DNA of 7,095 nt from Clostridiaceae bacterium. GTDB taxonomy: Bacteria; Bacillota_A; Clostridia; Acetivibrionales; Acetivibrionaceae. Made by a program: the position numbers and the translations under genes. The DNA lies in the NCBI GenBank assembly GCA_012513545.1, contig JAAZCB010000301.1, forward strand, positions 1 through 7,095. Reading direction: 5' to 3'. The notes below the pieces were generated by a model, which had not been told where the DNA came from, made no database searches, and saw nothing but the letters and a program-made list of their open reading frames with translations. This document shows positions 1 through 7,053 of this stretch, in pieces. How positions within the stretch are numbered: position 1 is the stretch's first letter; each line of letters starts with the position of its first letter.

Positions 1-1863
1 CCGGCGCTGCTCATCTAAGATTATTGAATATTTGCATAAGGCTTTTCTTGTATCAAAATTCTGCCCCTCAATAATTCTCTGCGCCCTGGCTATCTCACTT
101 TCTATCATGGGGTCGTTTAAAGGAGTATCCTGCTTTTTAGGATAAAATTTCTCAGGAATTAAAGATGTAATTTTGTACTTAACAAGAAGATCATCCTCAA
201 GACTTATAAAAAAACGTGTTGAACCTGGATCTCCCTGCCTCCCTGCCCTTCCTCGTAGCTGGTTGTCAATCCTTATGCTCTCGTGCCGGTTTGTACCTAT
301 TACATACAAACCTCCGAGCACTGCAACTTTATAATGCTCATCTCCGTCTCCCATACCCAATTTGATGTCTGTTCCACGTCCAGCCATATTGGTTGAAACA
401 GTCACTGCACCAAAAGTTCCCGCCCTTTCAATTATTGCTGCCTCCAATTCATCGTTCTTTACATTCAGCACCTGACAGTTTACACCTGCCTCCTTTAATT
501 CTGAAAAGATGCGTTCCGATTCGTCAACACTGCACGTACCAATCAGTATCGGCCTGCCGGTTTTATGCACTCTTAAGATTTCTTTTACCAGTGCCTTATA
601 CTTGGCTTCCTTATGGGTAAAAACAACATCCGGTTCATCAACTCTTATACATGGACGGTGTGTAGGAATAATTGCAACACCTATGCCGTAAAAATCCCTG
701 AATTCTTCAGCTGCAGAATAAGCAGTACCAGTCATTCCGCAGATTTTGGGATATTGTCGTATGAAGTTCTGCATTGTTATCGAATACATTATCTGACCGG
801 TATTTCTCCCTGTCAGTCCTTCTTTTGCCTCAATTGCATTCTGCAGTCCATCCGGCCATTTCCTGTTTTCAGCCACCCTTCCTGTAAACTCGTCAACAAG
901 TTCTACAATACCGTTTCGCACAATGTAATCAACATTCCTTTTTAAGAGCACATGGGCATGAAGTGCACTATTTATGCCTGTAAGCAGTTCTAGATTCTCC
1001 TCGTCATATAAATTTCCGCATTCCAACATATTCTCAACCACTTCAACTCCCCTATCAGTCAAATAGACATTTCTTTCATACTCATCTTTCGCATAATGAA
1101 TTCCTCTTCTCAAGCTGCGTACAATGTCTGACGCCCTACGGGCTTCTGATTCTGCTCCTCCTACGTCTCCAGCTATTACAAGCGGTATTCTTCCTTCGTC
1201 TATAAGAATTGAGTCTGCTTCATCGATAATAGCCACATTAAACTCTCTCTGAGTCAGTTCCTCTTTCTTCATTGACAGAAAGCCCCGTAAAAAATCGAAT
1301 CCTGCTTCCTTTGCAGTAGCATAAGTAATATCGCACTGATATGCTCTTTTGCGCTGTTCCTGCGTCATACCCTCGTTGATATACCCAACTGTAAGGCCAA
1401 GTAAATCATATACCGGGCCCATCCACTCAGAATCCCTTTTGGCAAGATAATCATTAAAAGTCAGTATATGCACTCCTTTTCCTGAGAGTGCATTTAAATA
1501 CGCAGGAAAAACCGCAGCAAGTGTTTTTCCTTCTCCTGTTTGCATCTGTGCTACATTTCCATTGAGCATCGCAATTCCTGCCATAAGCTGAACATCATAT
1601 GGGCATACGCCAAGCACCCGCTTTGCTGCCTCCTTTGCAAGAGCGAAGGCTTTTACCAGAAGGTCCTCTTGCTGGATTTCACCTTTCCATTCACATGCAA
1701 GCTTCCTTGACATCTCTTCAAACTCTTCATTGCCAAGCGTTTCGAAGTTAAGTGCATTTATTCTGTCAATTAAGGGTCTGGTAGTTTTTATATCAAACCT
1801 GAACAAGTCTTTTTCTCTTAGTTTTTTTCTGAAATTTTTAATATTTTTAAGTTTTTTAAACAT
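1..1863 (-). CDS. secA: SecA-family preprotein translocase ATPase, SecA2-like paralog (partial, C-terminus beyond the window)
   Basis: SecA is the ATPase that drives unfolded preproteins through the SecYEG channel at the cytoplasmic membrane. The reading frame is open from ATG at 1863 to the window edge (621 codons; bacterial SecA is usually about 780-900 aa), so the wing/scaffold end and any C-terminal zinc motif are not visible. Visible motifs: Walker A MQTGEGKT (107-114), NDYLAKRDSEWMG (137-149), Walker B DEAD (214-217), a preprotein cross-linking region ending near VDEFTGR (323-329), GMTGTA (376-381), NMAGRGTDI (492-500) and the arginine-finger segment QLRGRAGRQGD (535-545). A strong Shine-Dalgarno AAGGAGG sits 5 nt before ATG. 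Housekeeping SecA normally has DEVD and FDYLRD; here they are DEAD and FDFLRG, and the end reads KYSIILDEQR instead of a YDDV-type sequence. This suggests an accessory paralog, which is an inference. It is probably co-transcribed with the small membrane protein upstream. SecA identity is very secure; the SecA2-like subtype is moderate. Confidence 0.95.
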   Translation of the reverse strand, partial: MFKKLKNIKNFRKKLREKDLFRFDIKTTRPLIDRINALNFETLGNEEFEEMSRKLACEWKGEIQQEDLLVKAFALAKEAAKRVLGVCPYDVQLMAGIAMLNGNVAQMQTGEGKTLAAVFPAYLNALSGKGVHILTFNDYLAKRDSEWMGPVYDLLGLTVGYINEGMTQEQRKRAYQCDITYATAKEAGFDFLRGFLSMKKEELTQREFNVAIIDEADSILIDEGRIPLVIAGDVGGAESEARRASDIVRSLRRGIHYAKDEYERNVYLTDRGVEVVENMLECGNLYDEENLELLTGINSALHAHVLLKRNVDYIVRNGIVELVDEFTGRVAENRKWPDGLQNAIEAKEGLTGRNTGQIMYSITMQNFIRQYPKICGMTGTAYSAAEEFRDFYGIGVAIIPTHRPCIRVDEPDVVFTHKEAKYKALVKEILRVHKTGRPILIGTCSVDESERIFSELKEAGVNCQVLNVKNDELEAAIIERAGTFGAVTVSTNMAGRGTDIKLGMGDGDEHYKVAVLGGLYVIGTNRHESIRIDNQLRGRAGRQGDPGSTRFFISLEDDLLVKYKITSLIPEKFYPKKQDTPLNDPMIESEIARAQRIIEGQNFDTRKALCKYSIILDEQRR

Positions 1864-1936
1864 AAAAACCTCCTTGAAAATATGTTTTAAGCAATAATTA
1901 AGCCAGTGCTTTTAAACATTAGTAATTTTCAATCTA

Positions 1937-2083
1937 TCATAATGTTAAAAATGCACTTCCTCTGTTTGTGCCACGCATGCTTCTTACAGTAAAATTCTGT
2001 AACGGGGCACCAGTATCTTTATACATATGGCTAATAACGACTTTTTCAGTGCTTATATTTTCACTCGGAGATTTTTGTATCTT
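1937..2083 (-). other. Open +1 frame after the 100-aa gene; possible frameshifted C-terminal tail
   Basis: A stop-free frame of 48 codons plus TGA overlaps the last seven codons of the 100-aa gene in the +1 frame and continues to 1937. Its translation is not low-complexity; segments include SPSENISTEKVVISHMYKD and GAPLQNFTVRSMRGTNRG. It has no usable start with a ribosome binding site: the only ATG codons are internal (2026 and further downstream) and lack a Shine-Dalgarno. The frames could join at an A5 run near 2072-2076, where one surplus A would explain the switch, giving a product of about 147 aa. It may be the displaced tail of a broken or mis-sequenced gene, a programmed frameshift product, or chance. 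No family was recognised. Confidence 0.3.
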
Positions 2084-2363
2084 TTATGAAATGAAAAAGG
2101 ACAGGTATCATAATACTGAACAAATAAAGTATTTCAAGTGACATCACAATATGGTTTGAAGAACGACACAGCAGCGAAACTATCAAAAGACATGTAAATG
2201 CGTTAATCACAAATAATACATAATTGTACAAAGCCGGTGTACTTTCAAGCATCCAGCTTAATTCAAACGGTATATCCCTTACCCCTCTTGATAATGCTGT
2301 TATCAGAGAACAGGCCATTAATCCTGTATAGCAAATAGTAAGCAACAGCATTAAAATTTCCAA
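2061..2363 (-). CDS. Small three-helix membrane protein of unknown function
   Basis: I do not recognise this 100-aa protein. The sequence shows three hydrophobic segments: about residues 1-24 (MEILMLLLTICYTGLM onward), 46-66 (around NYVLFVINAFTCLLIVSLL) and 73-93 (MSLEILYLFSIMIPVLF), with a short charged tail (KDTKISE). It is therefore probably an integral membrane protein with no soluble domain. The start is TTG at 2363: GAGGAG (2373-2378) lies 9 nt upstream, whereas the first ATG, four codons further in, is too far from it. A sigma-A-like promoter sits directly upstream. secA begins about 200 bp downstream with no obvious terminator between, so the two may be co-transcribed; a functional link to protein export is only a guess. 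The +1 frame remains open past its stop, so the natural C-terminus may be longer. Confidence 0.6.
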   Translation of the reverse strand: MEILMLLLTICYTGLMACSLITALSRGVRDIPFELSWMLESTPALYNYVLFVINAFTCLLIVSLLCRSSNHIVMSLEILYLFSIMIPVLFHFIKDTKISE

Positions 2364-2396
2364 TTACTTACGCTCCTCTTACTTAATATTAATTTA

Positions 2397-2424
2397 ATTT
2401 TACCATTAAGGAATAAAAAATCAA
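2397..2424 (-). promoter_or_regulatory. Sigma-A-like promoter for the small membrane protein (and perhaps secA)
   Basis: On the minus strand TTGATT (2424-2419) and TAAAAT (2402-2397) are separated by 16 nt, close to the TTGACA/TATAAT consensus. A/T tracts between 2425 and 2460 could act as an UP element. The predicted transcript start is near 2390, leaving a leader of about 27 nt that contains the GAGGAG ribosome binding site. The position just after the terminator of the cellulase operon supports an independent transcription unit. Confidence 0.5.
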
Positions 2425-2455
2425 GTTTCGAAAAAGTTTTTGAAGTTTTTTGAAA

Positions 2456-2505
2456 TCAAAAAAGGAGTATCACAGCTGATTCAAAACAGCTAACGATACT
2501 CCTTT
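2456..2505 (-). terminator. Intrinsic terminator of the cellulase operon
   Basis: The arms AAAGGAGTATC (2461-2471) and GATACTCCTTT (2495-2505) are perfectly complementary over 11 bp. Inside them AGCTG (2474-2478) pairs with CAGCT (2487-2491) around an 8-nt loop, with a small asymmetric internal bulge. On the minus strand the stem runs straight into a run of six T (2463-2458). It lies about 30 nt past the stop codon of the second GH9 gene. There is no T-run on the plus side, so it acts on minus-strand transcripts only. Confidence 0.9.
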
Positions 2506-2536
2506 AAAAATACCCTGCTTATATCTAATATTATTA

Positions 2537-4501
2537 CTATAAACCAAGAATTATTCTCTTTAGAGCAGCGTAGTCAGTTGAATTTATCTTTCCGTCTCTA
2601 TTTACATCCGATGCCTCTTCAACATATTCATAATCTAAATCCTCAGCTAAAATAATTCTTAACAGCAATCTTCTCAGTAATGCATAGTCGGTTGAATCAA
2701 CCTTGCCGTTGCCATTTATATCTCCGGGAATATAGTTCTGTCCTTGGGAGGGCGACGGGCTTATTGAAGGGGACGGTATTATCTGACCGTTGTCTACAAA
2801 GCCTGCAAGAGCATATATAAATGCACCACTCCAGTTTATAGCTATTTCGTTGGTTTCATAATCATCCTGATCATCCTTCCAGCCTTTTGATGTGTGTCCT
2901 CCACCAACCAGACATCCGGGCCATGGTTCAACAATATTGTCACCACCAGAACGCCTGTCATGCGGTTTCATGGGAGGATTAACTCCAAGACCTGTAACAT
3001 AGGACCTTCCGTAATAGTTTCTCCCAAACAAATGTCCAATAGCATCCAAAGCAGTATTAATATACTCTTCTTTAGGAGAAATTTTGTTTGCAATTTGAAG
3101 CAGCATAGTCTGTCTTGCTACAGATCCATTGCATCCCCAGTAATATGAGGTTCCCAGAGGTCTGCCGTACCCGTGTGAATTTCTTGTACCAACAGCCGAA
3201 TCTGCTGCCGATATAAGTTCAGTTCTGATGGTGTTATACAAGCTCTGATTCTTGCCAGTCCTTTCAGACAGCAGGTAGGTATACATACCAAGATTCTTTA
3301 CGTTAGCCCAGTCAAAGTCTATATCAATCTTCTTGGATTGCTTGCTGGCAATGGTCTCAAAATCTGACAGATAACTGCTTTCTCCAAGAGTCTCCCACAT
3401 CTCTGCGGCTGCCCACAATCTGTCATCAGTATCGTCTGAATCGTATCCTCCTGTCGAAAAGCCGCTCTGGTTGGGTTTAACATTGCCGGGATTTGCCTTA
3501 AGACAAGCATAACTGACTTTTGCAGCTTCAATGCATTTGTTTGCGTATTCAGCATCATAAGGTCTGAAGATTCTTGATGCCATAGCCATCATGGCAACAA
3601 AATCGGCTGTTGCAGCAGAACCCCACGGAGTATAATATCTCTCAGCAGTTTCGTTTTCTGGTGGGATAAAGTCGCCGAAATCTTTGGTTGTTAATTTGTG
3701 GCTAACCTTACCGCTTCCATCAAGGTACTGCATGGTAAAGAGCCAATCAATTTCCCATTTCATCTCATCAAGAAAATCCGGCATCGAATTGGAGCTTTCA
3801 GGCATAATCAACTGCATTGACTTTATTCTGTCCTCAAACTGCTCCCATGCCATAAACATCGCACCAACGGTAACACCGGCATTTACTACATATTTGTTGT
3901 AGTCACCGGCATCATGCCATCCTTTTTTTCCGTCTTTTATCATGTGCTGGTTGTTTATGTAATCTGTATATGCATCGTTGGTGTGGCAGGCTGCATGTGA
4001 AAAGGTTGTTCCATTATAAGTAGCAGATACACTGGTACCGCAGCGCATTAAATACATTCCGAGCATAGCTGTCTTATATGCTTCATTGTATACATTCCTG
4101 GCAATTCTAAAGTTTACACTTTTCCCAACTCCCTGTATCACCAGGCAATACGTGCCTTCTGCTTTTACAGATGAAAAATCCGCTATCCAAACCTGTTCAC
4201 TTGTATCGGCATCATACTTCTGGGTTGTTGTACCTTCTAAAACTACTTCACCGTTTTCTCCCGCCAGCTGAAATCTGGTACATGATGCAGCAATTGTTGC
4301 CAGCTTGTCACTGTCCGGCAGAAATCCTAATGAGTTCAGCCTGATTCTTGAATCAATATTGTAATTGCCAAGTGTTATCGATGCAGCAATAGCTTCTTTC
4401 TCCAGCATCCCTGTCATTATTAATCCTGATGCACCAATAATACCGGTCATAAAAACAGCCAATAATACTGATAAAGTCCGTTTTGCCCAACCCAACTTCA
4501 C
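2537..4501 (-). CDS. Cellulosomal GH9 endoglucanase, CelD-like (Ig-like + GH9 + type I dockerin)
   Basis: Secreted beta-1,4-endoglucanase (inverting GH9 family) for cellulose breakdown, docked on a scaffoldin. Layout in the 654-aa product from GTG at 4501: signal peptide about 1-40 ending AIAA; N-terminal Ig-like CelD_N domain about 49-134 (RIRLNSLGF at its start); GH9 catalytic domain about 138-567; Pro/Ser linker 570-592; type I dockerin 593-654. The active site looks complete: WHDAGD supplies D197 and D200, PHDRR supplies H514, and YETNEIA supplies E552, matching Asp198, Asp201, His516 and Glu555 as I recall them for C. thermocellum CelD. The dockerin has two calcium loops, DINGNGKVDSTD and DVNRDGKINSTD, both with Ser-Thr at the recognition positions; the first has Asn where Asp is usual at position 5. 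It is the second gene of the operon, after a short gap without terminator. An ATG at 4519 is in frame but its GGAGG is 14 nt away, so GTG at 4501 is preferred. Confidence 0.95.
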   Translation of the reverse strand: MKLGWAKRTLSVLLAVFMTGIIGASGLIMTGMLEKEAIAASITLGNYNIDSRIRLNSLGFLPDSDKLATIAASCTRFQLAGENGEVVLEGTTTQKYDADTSEQVWIADFSSVKAEGTYCLVIQGVGKSVNFRIARNVYNEAYKTAMLGMYLMRCGTSVSATYNGTTFSHAACHTNDAYTDYINNQHMIKDGKKGWHDAGDYNKYVVNAGVTVGAMFMAWEQFEDRIKSMQLIMPESSNSMPDFLDEMKWEIDWLFTMQYLDGSGKVSHKLTTKDFGDFIPPENETAERYYTPWGSAATADFVAMMAMASRIFRPYDAEYANKCIEAAKVSYACLKANPGNVKPNQSGFSTGGYDSDDTDDRLWAAAEMWETLGESSYLSDFETIASKQSKKIDIDFDWANVKNLGMYTYLLSERTGKNQSLYNTIRTELISAADSAVGTRNSHGYGRPLGTSYYWGCNGSVARQTMLLQIANKISPKEEYINTALDAIGHLFGRNYYGRSYVTGLGVNPPMKPHDRRSGGDNIVEPWPGCLVGGGHTSKGWKDDQDDYETNEIAINWSGAFIYALAGFVDNGQIIPSPSISPSPSQGQNYIPGDINGNGKVDSTDYALLRRLLLRIILAEDLDYEYVEEASDVNRDGKINSTDYAALKRIILGL

Positions 4502-4506
4502 AAAGA

Positions 4507-4513
4507 CTCCCCC
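4507..4513 (-). promoter_or_regulatory. Ribosome binding site that decides the start of the second GH9 gene
   Basis: On the minus strand GGGGGAG lies 5 nt before GTG at 4501-4499. The competing GGAGG (4534-4538) lies 14 nt before the in-frame ATG at 4519, which is too long for normal initiation. Starting at GTG also removes six residues (MYGGVF) and gives a conventional signal peptide start, MKLGWAKRTLS. Confidence 0.55.
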
Positions 4514-4568
4514 ATACATTTAATTTATATATTCCTCCAGCTTCAATCAAAAAGTAGTTTTTATATCA

Positions 4569-6830
4569 TTAAACTGGAAATTCAGTTATCAGTCCAAGTA
4601 TGTATCTCTTCAATACTGAATAATCAGTTGAGTTTATTTTTCTGTCTCCATTTAAATCCCAAATTGAAAGATCCGGTTCTACAATTGTAACATTAACTCC
4701 AAGGATATACCTTCTCAAAAGAGTATAATCTGTAGTATTTATTTTGCTGTCTCCGTTCAGGTCTCCACGCTTGCCGACAGTAGTACTTCCTGAAGGACTT
4801 ATAGTAGGTGTTGCACTTGGAGGCGGAGTAACCGTTGAGCCCCCTGCCGGCTCATTCCCTGCCAACTTTTTGTTCCCTTCATACATCGGCATGTTCGGAG
4901 CATATGAACGTGTACCATTTATATATTTTGCATCCCAATCCTGAGCTGACCAGTCATTTGAAGAATCCCAGTTTGCTGATTTGGATCCGATAGTGAAATT
5001 CACTTCAGGTCCTGCAACTTCCCACCCGTATCCCGGGAAAATCCACTCACCTGAAAAATCAAGGGTAATATAGTATATCTTCTTTGATGCATCCCAGGCC
5101 GTAGGTCCACTAACCTTGACACCCTTTGGAGGATCAACATATATATCACTTGGATCATCCGCTTCAAGTGTAAAGAAGTATCTTACATTGAGATTATTGG
5201 ATGGTCTCGCAGGCCAGGCAGAACGATTTTCAACAGTCAGTGTAAATTGAGTTGCATTTCCGCCATCAAAGTATGTACCTGCAAACACAGGCCATTCGTC
5301 TTTTGGTTCATAAGGCTTATCGGGCAGTGGAAACTGGCTGTCCGGGATTGGAGTGCCTCCAAAATCGGAATACATTCTAGCCAATGCACCAACCAGTCCG
5401 GCATTGTAGTCAATTGCAACTTCGTTTGCTTCATAGTCCTCAATGGAATCATTAAATCCGTCATTTTCAGTCGGACTTCCGACAAGTGCACCATATAATA
5501 TGTGCCTGTGATCAGCAGGAACAGTTATCTTGCTTGACCAGCATCCATGAGCTGTTCTGTGATGCGGATGCTGAGGATAATTATTGCCGAATCCAACTAT
5601 ATAGCTTGCTTTTCTTGGATTATCTCCGAGTATATAGTTTATCTGATTTTTAGCAAAGTTGTAATAACGTGTTTTTATTGCACTGTCTTTTGTAAAGTCA
5701 GAATATACAAAAGCAAAAAATGCAGTGGTAGAAGCATATCTCATTGACCCCCACCTGTCTATTCTTGCGTGACCACCGGGAGTATAGGGTGCCTTCGTGC
5801 CGTCGGCATCATGTTCCGTTCCGCCAACTGTCCACCAGTTCAACCAGCGTTCAGCATCAGCACTGTAGCTTGAGTCTTCCGGAAAGAGTTTTGCCATATA
5901 GACATAGGAGCCAAAAGTTTTGTCATCCCAGCAGTGCGCCCATTTATACTTCTTAACCTTTTGTATGCCCTCATTACCAAGGTTATTATAATATGATTTA
6001 GCATTCGCAAGGTATTTTTCTCCACTGCCGGCAGCTTTCGCCTCCTTGCCCTTGTAAAGCCAGATTGACCCCCATACCAGTTCATCGTTAAATCCGCTGT
6101 GGGAAGTGTACGCTGCAGCTCCCTGCGGATCAACCTTGCCTATGGTATCGGAGAACTTTCCTCTGTATTTGTCACCAAAATCATAAAGCTGTTCTGCATG
6201 AGTCAGAAGCGTGTCTGCATAGGTAGGATCGGAAGATCTGAATAAAATTGAAGATGCTGCCATTGCCGCAGCAACATCCATGGCTACCTCAGTACCTGGA
6301 TTTGAAGCATCTAGCTTAAGGGCCTTACGGTCGTTAACAATATGCGAACTCTCTATGGGTATCCAGTTGTTATGGTCTATTGCTGTCATTCCAACCTGTG
6401 CCCAAAAAACGTTTGGAGCAGTATGACACTTGATGAAGAAATCATTGATCCAGCGGAGTTGGTTTAAAAGCCATTTCATCTGACCGCTTTTCTCATAGGC
6501 TTCTCTGTACTCAACAGCGCCGGCTGCAAGTGTTGTTGCAGTATAACCTGCAGTAATATTAAATTTAATGTTGTCACCTGCATCAACCCATCCTCCAGTA
6601 AGATCAATGCCTTCTTTCTGTCCATCTGTCAGCTGTGAGTCTCCTCTCCAGGTTAAACGTGTAGGAATATCTGAAGTAGAAATTGAACCTGAACGCTGTG
6701 CTTCATAAAACAATATGGACTTTTGGAGAGCCTCTCCATAGTTAAATTCTGCTGCCTGAACCTTTAAAGGCAGATTTAGATACATCGTAACAGCAAACAC
6801 CATAACTATTATTGTACTTAGCCTCTTCAT
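4569..6830 (-). CDS. Cellulosomal GH9 cellulase (GH9 + CBM3c + type I dockerin)
   Basis: Secreted glycoside hydrolase of the GH9-CBM3c architecture, in which characterised members are usually processive endoglucanases: the CBM3c packs against the catalytic domain and feeds the glucan chain. Layout in 753 aa: signal peptide 1-26 (cleavage after VQA); GH9 about 28-490; connecting segment 491-510; CBM3c about 511-657 (NRSAWPARPSNNLNVRYF at 535-552); Thr/Pro/Ser linker 659-687; type I dockerin 688-753. Catalytic residues are present: D83 and D86 in WVDAGD, the HPHHR histidines (421-425) and E470 in YEANEVAIDYNAG. Calcium loops are DLNGDSKINTTD and DLNGDRKINSTD; the first carries Thr-Thr and lacks the usual Gly after position 5. 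Parts of the GH9 cleft differ from typical relatives: DAGDN instead of DAGDH and WIPIE where WGPAE is common. GGGAGG lies 11 nt before the ATG. It is the first gene of a two-cellulase operon with a sigma-I-like promoter upstream. Family assignment is very secure; substrate preference is not. Confidence 0.95.
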   Translation of the reverse strand: MKRLSTIIVMVFAVTMYLNLPLKVQAAEFNYGEALQKSILFYEAQRSGSISTSDIPTRLTWRGDSQLTDGQKEGIDLTGGWVDAGDNIKFNITAGYTATTLAAGAVEYREAYEKSGQMKWLLNQLRWINDFFIKCHTAPNVFWAQVGMTAIDHNNWIPIESSHIVNDRKALKLDASNPGTEVAMDVAAAMAASSILFRSSDPTYADTLLTHAEQLYDFGDKYRGKFSDTIGKVDPQGAAAYTSHSGFNDELVWGSIWLYKGKEAKAAGSGEKYLANAKSYYNNLGNEGIQKVKKYKWAHCWDDKTFGSYVYMAKLFPEDSSYSADAERWLNWWTVGGTEHDADGTKAPYTPGGHARIDRWGSMRYASTTAFFAFVYSDFTKDSAIKTRYYNFAKNQINYILGDNPRKASYIVGFGNNYPQHPHHRTAHGCWSSKITVPADHRHILYGALVGSPTENDGFNDSIEDYEANEVAIDYNAGLVGALARMYSDFGGTPIPDSQFPLPDKPYEPKDEWPVFAGTYFDGGNATQFTLTVENRSAWPARPSNNLNVRYFFTLEADDPSDIYVDPPKGVKVSGPTAWDASKKIYYITLDFSGEWIFPGYGWEVAGPEVNFTIGSKSANWDSSNDWSAQDWDAKYINGTRSYAPNMPMYEGNKKLAGNEPAGGSTVTPPPSATPTISPSGSTTVGKRGDLNGDSKINTTDYTLLRRYILGVNVTIVEPDLSIWDLNGDRKINSTDYSVLKRYILGLITEFPV

Positions 6831-6893
6831 TTTAATTTCAACCTCCCGAAAAAATTATATCATAAACATAAGTTTATTTACTATGTATAGATA

Positions 6894-6920
6894 TTCGAGT
6901 TCAGCTTTGCTTTTAAGGGG
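6894..6920 (-). promoter_or_regulatory. Sigma-I-like promoter of the cellulase operon
   Basis: On the minus strand CCCCTTAAAA (6920-6911) is followed after 13 nt by CGAA (6897-6894). B. subtilis SigI promoters have a C-rich -35 box and CGAA at -10. The SigI factors of C. thermocellum, released by polysaccharide-sensing RsgI anti-sigma proteins, use a -35 A-tract and a CGWA -10 (from memory). The predicted start near 6887 leaves a leader of about 56 nt before the ATG of a cellulosomal gene, a sensible arrangement. This is a match by eye, not a scored motif. Confidence 0.5.
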
Positions 6921-6952
6921 ATACAAATAAAACAAAACACAATTGAAACTCA

Positions 6953-6997
6953 GGGACGGTTAATGTGAAAATCAATAACTTTCACATTAACCGTCCC
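6953..6997. repeat. Perfect 18-bp palindrome with GGGACGGTT core (REP- or MITE-like)
   Basis: GGGACGGTTAATGTGAAA (6953-6970) is exactly complementary to 6980-6997, with the 9-nt loop ATCAATAAC. No intrinsic-terminator T-run follows directly on either strand. Similar GGGACGGTT palindromes are scattered in many Firmicutes genomes and resemble REP elements mobilised by IS200-like REP-associated transposases; that link is from memory and not shown here. The flanks outside the arms also look alike (CTCA on one side, CACG on the other strand), as in twin REP units. It lies between the upstream terminator and the cellulase promoter. Confidence 0.6.
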
Positions 6998-7053
6998 CGT
7001 GTTTCTATTTTCTTCTGATTGAATCTTGTTTTTAAGTAGGCAGTAATTTCAGG

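Noticed and set aside
613..945. Plus-strand open frame of 110 codons, with other plus-strand frames at 393-691.
   Set aside because: They lie wholly antisense to secA, have no good ribosome binding site and read as Cys/Ser/Leu-rich shadow sequence.
2424..2460. Repeated AGTTTTTGAA-like A/T tracts resembling small direct and inverted repeats.
   Set aside because: Short A/T runs are expected in this composition; they may serve as an UP element for the promoter at 2397-2424 but do not form a distinct repeat element.
4770..4860. Pro/Thr/Ser-rich repeats in the first GH9 gene as a possible tandem repeat.
   Set aside because: This is the ordinary linker between CBM3c and dockerin, without a regular DNA repeat unit.
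5237..6133. Several open frames of 60-97 codons on both strands inside the first GH9 gene.
   Set aside because: The GH9 frame is continuous with intact motifs; these are alternative-frame shadows without recognisable domains or start signals.
6854..6862. Extended -10 sequence TGATATAAT on the minus strand upstream of the first GH9 gene.
   Set aside because: No -35 match lies 16-18 nt upstream, and its predicted start (about 6847) would fall on the GGGAGG ribosome binding site. It could be a secondary promoter at best.
6953..6997. The palindrome as an intrinsic terminator.
   Set aside because: Neither strand has a T-run directly after the stem, no plus-strand gene precedes it, and the terminator at 7054-7090 already serves the minus-strand gene to the right.
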